From UBA685 sp049890115 (GTDB lineage Bacteria > Pseudomonadota > Alphaproteobacteria > Puniceispirillales > Puniceispirillaceae): a stretch of DNA of 64,000 nt. Below the pieces are notes generated by a model that saw nothing but the letters and a program-made list of their open reading frames with translations, was not told the origin of the DNA and made no database searches. The stretch spans positions 41,155-105,154 of the forward strand of contig JBMHCC010000006.1 in assembly GCA_049890115.1 (NCBI GenBank). The letters run 5' to 3'. Positions 1 through 8,432 of the stretch are shown piece by piece (positions within the stretch are counted from its first letter, which is position 1; each line of letters opens with the position of its first letter). A program made the position numbers and the translations under genes.

Positions 1-314
1 CAAGCACCAGCAAAGCCAATCATTGACCCGATAGACAGATCAAATTCGCCTGCGATAATCAAAAGACCTGCGCCAAGTGCAATAATACCAAGCTGTGCTA
101 TCACACGCAGATTATTACGGATACCAAGTGCGTTAAACCCTTCACCAGCAAATGGATTTAATGAAAATTCACCACTTGGAATGGAAAAATAGCCTAGCAT
201 CCCAAATAGTAAAAGCATCACCCCAATAGGGCCTATTTCTGGTCTTGCAAGAAGAGTGCTGAGCCGCCCTTTTGTGGCGTGACGATCAGCTTCCTGACGT
301 GTTGCTGCTGACAT
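1..314 (-). CDS. Sugar ABC transporter permease (N-terminal part, cut by window edge)
   Basis: Inner-membrane permease of a RbsC/AraH/XylH-type monosaccharide importer. Only the first ~104 codons lie in the window and the gene runs off the left edge. Visible are a charged cytoplasmic start (MSAATRQEADRH), a first membrane segment (GPIGVMLLLFGMLGYF), and the family signature IIAGEFDLSIGS, which corresponds to the conserved G-x-D-L-S-x-G-S motif of BPD_transp_2 permeases. The start is the ATG at 312-314, with AGGGAAG upstream on the minus strand. It lies downstream of the binding-protein gene, separated by a U-tailed hairpin. The ATPase is presumably further left. Substrate is unknown; xylose or a related pentose is plausible because xylA/xylB are nearby, but this is inference. 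Confidence 0.85.
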   Translation of the reverse strand, partial: MSAATRQEADRHATKGRLSTLLARPEIGPIGVMLLLFGMLGYFSIPSGEFSLNPFAGEGFNALGIRNNLRVIAQLGIIALGAGLLIIAGEFDLSIGSMIGFAGA

Positions 315-329
315 GATTATTTCTTCCCT

Positions 330-363
330 AAAAAAAGTGGGTAGCTACATGGCTACCCACTTT
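330..363 (-). terminator. Intercistronic hairpin with U-tract between binding protein and permease
   Basis: A perfect 11-bp stem (335-345 with 352-362, loop TACATG) is followed on the minus strand by seven U residues. It sits between the stop of the binding-protein gene and the start of the permease. A partial terminator or mRNA-stabilising hairpin at this point commonly gives excess binding protein over permease in ABC operons. Confidence 0.75.
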
Positions 364-377
364 CTACATAATGTTGA

Positions 378-1283
378 TTATCTGTCGATACCAGCCAACG
401 CCGCAACTGATGTTGCGTTTGACTTGTCAACAAAACCTGGACCTGATGGGATATTTGCACCAGGAAGCAGGCCAGCACCATTATTATACAGATGCAGAAC
501 AACAACAGGCATATAACCCTGCAGACGCTGCTGCTGGTCGATTGTGTAAGCAACTTTATCTGCATTAATCAAATCCATCACTTCTGGGCTCAAGTCGAAG
601 CATGAATGGTGGACTGACATACCAAGATCATCAATCGCCTTCTGAACGCCTGCACAAACATGTGGGCCAACAGACAGAACAGCGTCAACATCTGGGTTTG
701 CCTGCAGACCAGCTGCAGCACGTGTTGGGATTGTTGCTGGGTCATTTGATGAATCAACAAGCTTTGTTGGTACTGACTCACCATAACCGTTACAACGATC
801 ATTCAATGCTGTGTTATAGGCTTCCTGAATGAAGCAGATTGCATTTGTTGCACCTTCTGCCTTCGCACGGCTACCAGCTGCCTGACCTGCCAAGAATTCT
901 GGCTGACCGACATGCATCAATGCGCCAACTTCTTTTGATGATTCAAGACCTGAGTTCATTGTAATAACTGGCACACCTGAAGCAACCGCATCTTTAATCG
1001 CCTGACCAAGCGCTGCTGGATCTGGCAGAGATACAACAAGACCATCTGGCTGAGTCGCTGCAGCAGCAGTGATTGACTTTGCCATATCGCCCATATCACC
1101 TGATGGGTTAAAGATGTATTCAAATTCTGCACCCACGTGACGTGCAGCATCTTCACCACCTTTTTGTACAACAGGCCAGAATGGATCTTTACCTTCGCCA
1201 TGTGTGACCATGACATAACGTTCAGCTTGTGCTGCGCCTGACATCAGAACAACAGCTGAAAGAGCTAGAATAAACTTCTTCAT
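378..1283 (-). CDS. Sugar ABC transporter substrate-binding protein
   Basis: Periplasmic binding protein of the type 1/Peripla_BP_4 (ribose/xylose-like) class, delivering a sugar to the permease encoded next. A clear Sec signal peptide is seen (MKKFILALSAVVLMSGAAQA, cleavage after residue 20). The mature protein has the two-lobe pattern, with QPDGLVVSLPDP and GVPVITMNSG in lobe one and DVDAVLSVGP in lobe two. The mature part has several Cys that could form disulphides. The ATG at 1281-1283 is preferred over an upstream in-frame ATG because it has GGGAGGAAAC just before it and gives a canonical signal peptide. It is first in a minus-strand operon. Substrate not determinable from sequence alone. 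Confidence 0.88.
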   Translation of the reverse strand: MKKFILALSAVVLMSGAAQAERYVMVTHGEGKDPFWPVVQKGGEDAARHVGAEFEYIFNPSGDMGDMAKSITAAAATQPDGLVVSLPDPAALGQAIKDAVASGVPVITMNSGLESSKEVGALMHVGQPEFLAGQAAGSRAKAEGATNAICFIQEAYNTALNDRCNGYGESVPTKLVDSSNDPATIPTRAAAGLQANPDVDAVLSVGPHVCAGVQKAIDDLGMSVHHSCFDLSPEVMDLINADKVAYTIDQQQRLQGYMPVVVLHLYNNGAGLLPGANIPSGPGFVDKSNATSVAALAGIDR

Positions 1284-1511
1284 TGTTTCCTCCCAAAGTT
1301 TATGCACTGGATTAGAAATTCCAGTTAGCGGACGTTTATCTCAGCGCGAAAAATTTTTTTTGTAAAGTTTTTTTTGGAAAAAATTTTTTACTTTCGCATT
1401 ATGGAAGAATTTGCTCTAAATCAAATCAGTGCCCATTAAAGGGGCTGAAACGTCAGCCTTTGGCCATTGCGGGCAAACAAAATTTAAGCGAAAGACAAGG
1501 TAGAAATCATT
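1284..1511. promoter_or_regulatory. Divergent promoter region of the sugar cluster
   Basis: This 228-bp gap separates the transporter operon (minus) from the dehydrogenase operon (plus). It holds long A/T tracts around 1349-1396 that would bend DNA or act as UP-like elements. It also holds a perfect 6-4-6 inverted repeat, GGCTGA-AACG-TCAGCC, at 1443-1458. No LacI-family or other regulator gene is visible next to it. Confidence 0.5.
1443..1458. repeat. 16-bp inverted repeat, candidate operator
   Basis: GGCTGA and TCAGCC flank AACG about 55 bp upstream of the first dehydrogenase start. The arms are perfect. The spacing fits a dimeric regulator, but the centre is not the CpG step usual for LacI-family sites, so the regulator type is unknown. 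Confidence 0.4.
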
Positions 1512-2639
1512 ATGAAAGAAATCGGAGTTGGAGTTGTTGGTACAGGTTTTATGGGCAAAGCGCATTCTATTGCCTATAGTGCGTCAGCCTCTGTTTTTGG
1601 CACAGGCTTGCGACCAAAATTACAAATTGTCTGTGACCTTAGCCCTGAGCGTGCCTCTGAAAGAGCTACTGATTTAGGCTTTTCACGCTATACCTCAAAC
1701 TGGCAGGATGTGGTGAATGATCCTGAAGTTGATCTGATTTCTGTCTGCACCCCCAATGACACGCATGCCGAGATTGCCATTGCCGCTTTGCAAGCTGGCA
1801 AACATGTGTGGTGTGAAAAGCCAATGTCTACCACATTAGCTGATTCGACCAAGATGGCAGAGGCAGCAGCTGCCTCAAAAGGGCGCACTATCATTGGCTA
1901 TAATTACACGAAAAATCCAGCTGTCACACATGCGCGTCGTTTGATTGAAGATGGCGCTATTGGCCGTGTTTCTGGGTTTTTCTGTCGCTATGATGTTGAT
2001 AATGAAGCTGATGAGGGTCGCCCTTGGTCATGGCGTATGGCACGTGCCAGCTCTGGTACTGGTGCCAATGGTGATGTGTTAAGTCATGTGATTTCAGTCG
2101 CACATTATCTAACAGGTTCAACGATTTCAAAAGTCGTTGGTGATTATTCTGTTGTGCATGAAGACAGAGACGACCCTGCTAATCCTGGTACAACGAAAAA
2201 AGTTGATAATGATGATATGGTGTCTGCATTGGTACATTTTGCCAATGGTGTCCATGGGCATATTGGTGCCAGCCGCGTGACATGGGGGCGCAAATGTGGC
2301 CTGCGTTGGGAAGTTCATGGCACGAAAGGCACCATTTGCTATGATCAAGAACGCCTGAATGAAATCCAGCTTTTCACAAGACAAGATGACCCTGCAACAG
2401 ATGGTTTCCGCACCATTTTAACAGGTCCCCTTCACCCGCCTTATAGCGCTTTTCTGCCAAATGGTGGCCATTCACTAGGCTATATGGATGTGAAAATTTG
2501 TGAGCTTTATGAATTGCTGCAATCCATTGAACATGACAATCCTGTCTGGCCTGATTTTGAAGCTGGTCTTATCATCGAAAAAGTAATGGATACGGTTGAC
2601 CGCTCTGCTTTGTCTGGCCAATGGCTGACAGTGGAATAG
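1512..2639 (+). CDS. Gfo/Idh/MocA family oxidoreductase
   Basis: NAD(P)-dependent dehydrogenase of the glucose-fructose oxidoreductase/inositol dehydrogenase superfamily, predicted cytosolic. The N-terminal Rossmann fold shows VVGTGFMG at residues 8-15. The catalytic signature CEKPMS contains Lys103, and a downstream GDVLSHVISVAH segment supplies the Asp/His of the active site. Length (375 aa) is normal. It opens a plus-strand operon with an SDR 13 bp downstream, divergent from a sugar ABC transporter, so a role in oxidising the imported sugar or polyol is likely. Substrate cannot be named: this family includes inositol, xylose and galactose dehydrogenases. A weak AAGG precedes the start. Confidence 0.85.
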   Translation: MKEIGVGVVGTGFMGKAHSIAYSASASVFGTGLRPKLQIVCDLSPERASERATDLGFSRYTSNWQDVVNDPEVDLISVCTPNDTHAEIAIAALQAGKHVWCEKPMSTTLADSTKMAEAAAASKGRTIIGYNYTKNPAVTHARRLIEDGAIGRVSGFFCRYDVDNEADEGRPWSWRMARASSGTGANGDVLSHVISVAHYLTGSTISKVVGDYSVVHEDRDDPANPGTTKKVDNDDMVSALVHFANGVHGHIGASRVTWGRKCGLRWEVHGTKGTICYDQERLNEIQLFTRQDDPATDGFRTILTGPLHPPYSAFLPNGGHSLGYMDVKICELYELLQSIEHDNPVWPDFEAGLIIEKVMDTVDRSALSGQWLTVE

Positions 2640-2652
2640 CAAAGGCATTATT

Positions 2653-3435
2653 ATGGTAAGCAACAAAAACCAATCAGTGATTATTTCAGGTGGTACACAA
2701 GGGCTTGGCTATGCTATCGCTGAGGCATTAATTAGCCAAGGTTGCAAAAAGCTAACCATTACAGGACGCCATGAAAATAAAGGCATAGCAGCGGCCAAAG
2801 CCCTGTCACAAAATGATGTTGATTGTTTATTTATCCGCTGTGATGTGGCTCATATTGATGATTGTGACGCTGTTGTTACAAACGCGATACAGTATCATGG
2901 CTTTGTGAATGGGCTGGTGAATGCTGCTGCTGATACATCACGTGGCGGTCTTCTTGATACCACGCCAGAGCTGTGGGATCGTCACATGGCAATTAATCTG
3001 CGTGGGCCATTTTTCTTGATGCAGGGCGTTGCAAAGCATCTTGTTAAAACTGGCAAACCTGGCTCACTCATCAATATCTTATCGACCTCAGCTCATGTTG
3101 GGCAAAGTTTCCTATCTGCCTATTCAAGCTCAAAAGGCGGGCTGATGACATTGACCAAAAATGCGGCCAATGCCATGCGGCATCACAAGATTAGAGTGAA
3201 CGCCATTGCCCCTGGCTGGATGGACACACCAAATGAAGATCTGGTGCAAAAACAATTCCATGATGCAGATGATGACTGGCTTGAAAAAGCAGAGGCTGGC
3301 CTGCCAATGGGTCAGCTTGCCAAACCTCATCAAATCGCGCCTCTAGCGGCCTATTTGCTTAGTCCTGATTCTGGCATCATCACAGGTTCCATTATTGATT
3401 ATGATCAGCAAATAGTCGGCGTGATGCCAGAATAG
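2653..3435 (+). CDS. SDR family oxidoreductase
   Basis: Classical short-chain dehydrogenase/reductase of 260 aa. The cofactor motif is SGGTQGLG (residues 12-19), the structural motif is VNAAA (near 89-93), and the catalytic triad is Ser144, Tyr157 and Lys161 in SAYSSSK. PGWMDTP follows the active site, as in many sugar or polyol SDRs. An AAAGG lies before the ATG. It starts 13 bp after the Gfo/Idh gene and is surely co-transcribed; the pair probably catalyses successive or alternative oxidations of one carbohydrate. The last codons overlap a 13-bp tandem repeat that continues past the stop. Exact substrate unknown. Confidence 0.87.
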   Translation: MVSNKNQSVIISGGTQGLGYAIAEALISQGCKKLTITGRHENKGIAAAKALSQNDVDCLFIRCDVAHIDDCDAVVTNAIQYHGFVNGLVNAAADTSRGGLLDTTPELWDRHMAINLRGPFFLMQGVAKHLVKTGKPGSLINILSTSAHVGQSFLSAYSSSKGGLMTLTKNAANAMRHHKIRVNAIAPGWMDTPNEDLVQKQFHDADDDWLEKAEAGLPMGQLAKPHQIAPLAAYLLSPDSGIITGSIIDYDQQIVGVMPE

Positions 3436-3484
3436 TTTGCCAGAATAATTAGTCAGAATAGCCATAGAACATAATTATTCTGGC
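3426..3484. repeat. Triple 13-bp tandem repeat plus convergent hairpin
   Basis: Three successive 13-mers begin at 3426, 3439 and 3452, with the shared core G(C/T)CAGAATA. The first copy contains the SDR stop codon. The second copy pairs perfectly over 13 bp with 3472-3484 (TAATTATTCTGGC), giving a long hairpin between the convergent SDR and IolG-like genes. It probably acts as a two-way transcription terminator, although U-runs are poor. Confidence 0.55.
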
Positions 3485-3492
3485 CTTGTTGA

Positions 3493-4482
3493 TTACAAAT
3501 CGACAGCAACACCTGTTTTAGCTGATAAATTAGCGGCATCTGCGATTAACAGCGCATTCAGACCATCTATTCCAAGCGGAATTGCGACATCATCACCTTT
3601 TAATGAGGCAATAAAGCTAGCAATTTCGTTTGCATAGGCATCAAGATAGCGGGTCATGAAAAAATCATGCAAAGCTGGCTTGGCAAAACCATCCTTAGTG
3701 GCAATTTCAATCGAAACAGGTCGCTGATTTTCAGCTGTGACCATGCCTTTTTCACCATGCACCTCGATTCGCTGATCATAGCCATAGCTGGCACGGCGTG
3801 AATTTGAAATTGATACTTGCCTGCCATCTGCCCAAGTTAGGATTGCAGTTGCACTATCGACATCCCCTAATTCAGCAATTTTTGGATCTGTCAGAACTGA
3901 GCCAGATGCTTGAATCTTGGCTGGCAGGGAGCCCATCAGGAACACAGCCATATCAAAATCATGGATCATCATATCACGGAACAGGCCGCCTGAACGTGTG
4001 ATGTAATCAGCTGGTGGGGCTGCTGGGTCTCGTGATGTAATAACACCCATCTCTGCTTTGCCAATCTGGCCATCTAAAATGGCTTGTTTGACAGCGGCAA
4101 AATGCGGATCAAAGCGACGGTTAAAACCAACCATGAGCAATGCACCTTCTGCTTCAACCACTGACAGGCATTGGCGCACTCTATCAGCATCTAGATCGAT
4201 TGGCTTTTCACAGAAAATCGCTTTGCCAGCTCTGGCAAATTGTTCAATCAAATCAGCATGCATATCTGTTGGTGTGCAGATAATCACAGCATCAATATCA
4301 TCTGAGGCAGCGATATCATCAATAGTGCGGATAACGGCACCATAGTGCTCAGCAATCGCTTGTGCCGCTGGCAAATGCGTATCAGCAACAGCAACCAAAG
4401 CCGCATCTGAATTACCTGCCACAGCTCTGGCATGAACCTGCCCAATGCGCCCTGCGCCCAATATTGCAAATCGAATTGTCAT
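3493..4482 (-). CDS. Gfo/Idh/MocA family dehydrogenase, inositol 2-dehydrogenase-like
   Basis: 329-aa NAD-dependent dehydrogenase close in pattern to IolG. The Rossmann motif GAGRIG is at residues 9-14, CEKPID has the catalytic Lys93, and RDMMIHDFDMAVF matches the inositol-dehydrogenase Asp/His motif. The C-terminal half forms the substrate-binding beta sheet. In IolG these enzymes oxidise myo-inositol or related polyols and sugars. No other iol genes are visible here, so the call is to subfamily only. It is convergent with the SDR gene and divergent from the aldo/keto reductase over ~115 bp, which may contain a shared promoter. Confidence 0.82.
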   Translation of the reverse strand: MTIRFAILGAGRIGQVHARAVAGNSDAALVAVADTHLPAAQAIAEHYGAVIRTIDDIAASDDIDAVIICTPTDMHADLIEQFARAGKAIFCEKPIDLDADRVRQCLSVVEAEGALLMVGFNRRFDPHFAAVKQAILDGQIGKAEMGVITSRDPAAPPADYITRSGGLFRDMMIHDFDMAVFLMGSLPAKIQASGSVLTDPKIAELGDVDSATAILTWADGRQVSISNSRRASYGYDQRIEVHGEKGMVTAENQRPVSIEIATKDGFAKPALHDFFMTRYLDAYANEIASFIASLKGDDVAIPLGIDGLNALLIADAANLSAKTGVAVDL

Positions 4483-4599
4483 AAAAGCTCCTGAAAATGA
4501 TAAGCTGGATGATGTGTGATCTGGTAATCTTCATATAATTATAGTTACACTAGACGACAAGTTGCAAACGACATCACCATCAAGTTAAGGAAGATGAGA

Positions 4600-5577
4600 A
4601 TGGAACAAAGACGATTAGGCAAAACAAATTATCAGATTTCTGAAATTGGCATTGGCTGTTGGCAGTTTGGCGGCGATTTTGGCCCGATTGAAGATGAGAG
4701 ATCTGTTGCCACCTTGAAAGAGGCACTCAGCCGTGATGTCACATTCTTTGATACAGCTGATGTTTATGGTGCTGGCCGTTCTGAGAGCATCATTGGCAAC
4801 CATTTCAAAGGCAAAGATGATATCATCATTGCCACAAAGGTAGGGCGCACCCCTGCCCTTTATCCAGATGGCTATGAAACAAGCATAGTCAGAGACCATA
4901 TCACTGCTAGCTTGCAAAGATTACAGCAATCATCGCTTGATTTGGTGCAGCTTCATTGTGTGCCGACCGCATGCCTGAAACAGGGCGCTATTTTTGATAT
5001 GATGCGCCAGATAAAAGATGAAGGATTAATCAAGCATTGGGGCGCGTCTGTTGAAACCATCGAAGAAGCGCATTTATGCTTAGACCAAGATGATTGTGCT
5101 AGCTTGCAGATTATTTTTAATTTGTATCGTCAAGATGCGATAGGTGAGTTGTTCCAGCGTGCCCAAGAGCAAGATGTTGGTATTATTGTGCGCCTGCCGC
5201 TCGCATCTGGCATCTTAACAGGTAAATATACAGCCGATCATCGGTTTGCTGATAGTGACCATCGTCATTTTAATCGTGATGGTGCCCATTTTTCAGTTGG
5301 CGAGACCTTTTCAGGCATACAGCAAGACAAAGCTGTTTCATTATTATCTGAGATTATGCCATTCGTGCCAGAGGGGTGGAGCTTGGCTGATTTTGCTTTG
5401 CGCTGGATTCTAGATCATGATGCGGTATCAAGTGTAATAGCTGGTTGCTCTCATCCTGATCAGATTGCCAGAAACAGCCATGCCAGCACCCTAGCTCCGC
5501 TTGATAAGGCGATACATGATGAGCTAAAGGAACTTTATCATTCCAAGATAAGACAGCATATTCGCTGCCCTATCTAA
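4600..5577 (+). CDS. Aldo/keto reductase
   Basis: NAD(P)(H)-dependent (beta/alpha)8 oxidoreductase of about 325 aa. The catalytic tetrad is visible as Asp51 and Tyr56 (DTADVYGAG), Lys80 (IIATKVGR) and His119 (LVQLHC). The C-terminal part resembles AKRs of the YccK/galactose-dehydrogenase type. Two in-frame ATGs exist (4594 and 4600); AAGGAAG sits only 0-2 nt before the first but about 7 nt before the second, so 4600 is chosen. It is the last plus-strand gene before the convergent xylA (15 bp apart) and probably belongs to the same carbohydrate-oxidation set. Substrate unknown. Confidence 0.83.
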   Translation: MEQRRLGKTNYQISEIGIGCWQFGGDFGPIEDERSVATLKEALSRDVTFFDTADVYGAGRSESIIGNHFKGKDDIIIATKVGRTPALYPDGYETSIVRDHITASLQRLQQSSLDLVQLHCVPTACLKQGAIFDMMRQIKDEGLIKHWGASVETIEEAHLCLDQDDCASLQIIFNLYRQDAIGELFQRAQEQDVGIIVRLPLASGILTGKYTADHRFADSDHRHFNRDGAHFSVGETFSGIQQDKAVSLLSEIMPFVPEGWSLADFALRWILDHDAVSSVIAGCSHPDQIARNSHASTLAPLDKAIHDELKELYHSKIRQHIRCPI

Positions 5578-5592
5578 TCAGCCTATAACAGC

Positions 5593-6900
5593 TCAGACAT
5601 AGCGATTAATGATAGCCTCATAAAGCTCTTGCTGGCCTGATCGTGGCTGTGGTTCAAGGTGATTATCCTCAACATGCTGTGCAAGGCTTTCAAGGTTATG
5701 CGCACCAGACAAGATATCCTGACCTAATGCCTCTCCCCAGCCTTGATAACGTGCGCCAATCATATCTTCTAGCGCACCATCTTCCAGCATGGCTGCTGCT
5801 GCCTTCAAGCCCCTTGCACAGACATCCATTGCGCCAATATGCGCGATAAGCAAATCATCGGCATCAATCGATTGCCGGCGTAATTTTGCATCAAAATTTG
5901 TGCCGCCTGTTATAAATCCACCAGCACGTAAAATCTGATAATAAGCGAGCGCAACCTCAGGCACATTATGCGGGAATTGATCGGTATCCCAGCCAGATTG
6001 ATAATCATTGCGATTCATATCAATCGAGCCAAAAATACCAAGTGAAGTCGCCAGTGCCAGCTCATGTTCAAAAGAATGACCAGCTAGCAAAGCATGACCT
6101 TGTTCAATATTGACCTTTACTTCATTTTCAAGCCCATAACGCTTTAAGAAGCCATAGACTGTTGCCACATCAAAATCATATTGGTGTTTGGTTGGCTCTT
6201 GCGGTTTTGGTTCAACCAAAATTGTGCCTTCAAACCCAATTTTATATTTATAATCCACCACCATATTCAAAAAGCGGCCAAGCTGATCAAGCTCTTGCCC
6301 CATCTCGGTATTAAGCAAGGTTTCATACCCTTCTCTGCCACCCCACAAGACATAATTTTCACCGCCAAGGCGCATGGTTGAATCCATCACTGCTTTCACT
6401 GTCGCAGCAGCATAGGCAAAAATTTCAGGATCAGGGTTGGTCGCACCGCCTGACATAAAGCGTTTATGCGAAAATAAATTGGCTGTGCCCCATAACAGAC
6501 TGACATCTGTCTCAGCCATCTTGCTTTCGAAAACCTCTGTGATCTCTTCTAAATTGCGCCGACTTTGCGCAAAATTATCACCTTCAGGGCGCACATCAGC
6601 ATCATGAAAACAGAAATAGGGTACATCTAATGCTGAAAACATCTCAAAGGCGATATCAGCTTTATGACGAGCAGCTGCCATATCATTGCCAAACCAAGGA
6701 CGCTCAAACGTATTGCCACCAAAGGGATCTGTGCCAGGCCAGACAAAATTATGCCAATAACAAACCGCAAAGCGTAAATGCTCTTCCATAGTTTTGCCAA
6801 ACAACACCTCATCTGCTTGATAATGGCGAAAAGCAAGTGGGTTTGTGCTGTCGGCACCTTCATATGGCACTTTATCAACTGAGAAAAAACCTGATGACAT
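5593..6900 (-). CDS. xylA: Xylose isomerase
   Basis: Converts D-xylose to D-xylulose in the cytosol. The 435-aa length is that of the class II enzymes (E. coli type). The catalytic His99 and Asp102 lie in YFCFHDADV. Metal-site segments are readable: GGREGYE, EPKPQEPTKHQYD, IEQGHALLAGHSFEHE and GWDTDQFP. It lies 22 bp downstream of the xylulokinase gene on the same strand, forming an xylBA operon. Together the two deliver xylulose-5-phosphate to the pentose phosphate pathway. No xylR-like regulator is adjacent. Identification is secure. Confidence 0.97.
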   Translation of the reverse strand: MSSGFFSVDKVPYEGADSTNPLAFRHYQADEVLFGKTMEEHLRFAVCYWHNFVWPGTDPFGGNTFERPWFGNDMAAARHKADIAFEMFSALDVPYFCFHDADVRPEGDNFAQSRRNLEEITEVFESKMAETDVSLLWGTANLFSHKRFMSGGATNPDPEIFAYAAATVKAVMDSTMRLGGENYVLWGGREGYETLLNTEMGQELDQLGRFLNMVVDYKYKIGFEGTILVEPKPQEPTKHQYDFDVATVYGFLKRYGLENEVKVNIEQGHALLAGHSFEHELALATSLGIFGSIDMNRNDYQSGWDTDQFPHNVPEVALAYYQILRAGGFITGGTNFDAKLRRQSIDADDLLIAHIGAMDVCARGLKAAAAMLEDGALEDMIGARYQGWGEALGQDILSGAHNLESLAQHVEDNHLEPQPRSGQQELYEAIINRYV

Positions 6901-6922
6901 TACCGAATATCTCCCTTGTTAA

Positions 6923-8368
6923 TTAGATTTGTTGTACCGCATGGAATAATGCCTGCCAATGCTGGCGGCGTTCATCATGAAAAGCGGTTCTGTCAGCATC
7001 TGGGGTAAAATGATGGGCAATATCTGGCTTTTGCAATATCACATCATGATCTTGCCCATCTGCTAATGCGGCTAGTCTGGCAGCACCAAGTGATGCTCCA
7101 AAATCACCATCAACAGGAAGGGTGATAGGAACGCCAGTCATATCGCAAATCATCTGAAGCCAATGATGGTTTTTTGACCCGCCGCCTGTGGCAAGTAATT
7201 CAGATGGCCGATGGCCTGTCTGTGCCAGCACATCAACAGCATCTGTCATGGCATAGCCAACACCTTGCAAGACAGCATAGGCCATTTCAGCACTGCCATG
7301 ACCGCGCGAAAGCCCAAAAAAACCGCCTCTGGCATCTGGGTCATTATGCGGTGTTCTCTCACCTGATAAATAAGGGTGAAAATAAAGATTAGTGCCCTCA
7401 TCTGAAAGCCCAGCAGCTTGTCTTGCTAAATCAGCGACTGATTGGCCTGTTATCTCAGCCAGCCAGCTAAGCGAATCTGTGGCTGACAAAATAACGCCCA
7501 TTTGATGCCATCGATTCGCCAGCGCATGACAAAAAGCATGAGCACCACTATCTGCTGCTGGCGCAAATCTATCTGTCACCGCAAACACCACACCAGATGT
7601 GCCAAGTGATAAAAAGGCATCACCTGGCTTTGTGACACCAAGCCCACAAGCAGCAGCCGCATTATCACCAGCACCGCTAATAACAGGACGCCCTGTTATG
7701 CCCCATTTTTCAGCAAGGCTGGCACGTAATCTGCCAGCTGGCGCTTCGCCCTCTGCCAAAGCAGGCACATGATCACGCGATAAATGGCAGGCTGCCAATA
7801 GGCTATCATCATAATCACGTCTTGCAACATCAAGCCACAAGGTGCCGCTGCTATCAGACATATCAGATATAAATTCACCAGATAGCCAAAAGCGCACATA
7901 ATCTTTTGGCAATAAAATCATCTTAATCTGGTTGAACAAATCAGCTTCGTGACGTGCCATCCATAATGCTTTTGGTGCGGTAAAACCTGGCATGACGGCA
8001 TTGCCGCCAATGGTGCGAAATGCTGGCACCTTCTCGTCAAGTTCTTTGGCCTCATCGCCATTACGCCCATCATTCCATAAAATCGCAGGACGCACGATTT
8101 CATCAGATTTATCAAGTGCTACCAGACCATGCATCTGGCCAGATAGACCAATAGCGCGCACGCTAGATAGCGCGGCTTGATGCCCTGCTTTGATTTCTGC
8201 CATGGCTGTATCAATCGCAGCAAGCCAATCTTGTGGATGCTGTTCTGACCAGCCATCAAAAGGACGCTGGACAGATAATGAGACTGACGCAACTGTGACA
8301 GGCCTAAGCCTTTCATCTGTCAGCAAAACTTTGATAGCTGATGTCCCAATATCAATGCCTAAATACAT
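6923..8368 (-). CDS. xylB: Xylulokinase
   Basis: ATP-dependent kinase of the FGGY family that phosphorylates D-xylulose at O5. The N-terminal phosphate motif is GIDIGTSAIKVLL, with SGQMHGLV and LWNDGRNG typical of xylulokinases. The C-terminal FGGY signature region is ATGGGSKNHHWLQM. Length (481 aa) matches XylB. It is the first gene of the minus-strand xylBA operon and diverges from an EamA transporter gene over a very short gap, so promoters may overlap. Family and context agree. Confidence 0.95.
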   Translation of the reverse strand: MYLGIDIGTSAIKVLLTDERLRPVTVASVSLSVQRPFDGWSEQHPQDWLAAIDTAMAEIKAGHQAALSSVRAIGLSGQMHGLVALDKSDEIVRPAILWNDGRNGDEAKELDEKVPAFRTIGGNAVMPGFTAPKALWMARHEADLFNQIKMILLPKDYVRFWLSGEFISDMSDSSGTLWLDVARRDYDDSLLAACHLSRDHVPALAEGEAPAGRLRASLAEKWGITGRPVISGAGDNAAAACGLGVTKPGDAFLSLGTSGVVFAVTDRFAPAADSGAHAFCHALANRWHQMGVILSATDSLSWLAEITGQSVADLARQAAGLSDEGTNLYFHPYLSGERTPHNDPDARGGFFGLSRGHGSAEMAYAVLQGVGYAMTDAVDVLAQTGHRPSELLATGGGSKNHHWLQMICDMTGVPITLPVDGDFGASLGAARLAALADGQDHDVILQKPDIAHHFTPDADRTAFHDERRQHWQALFHAVQQI

Positions 8369-8432
8369 AAAAGCATACCTTAGCGTAACTATTTACTGTT
8401 CTTATTCCCAACTATGACATAGCGTGCTGAAT

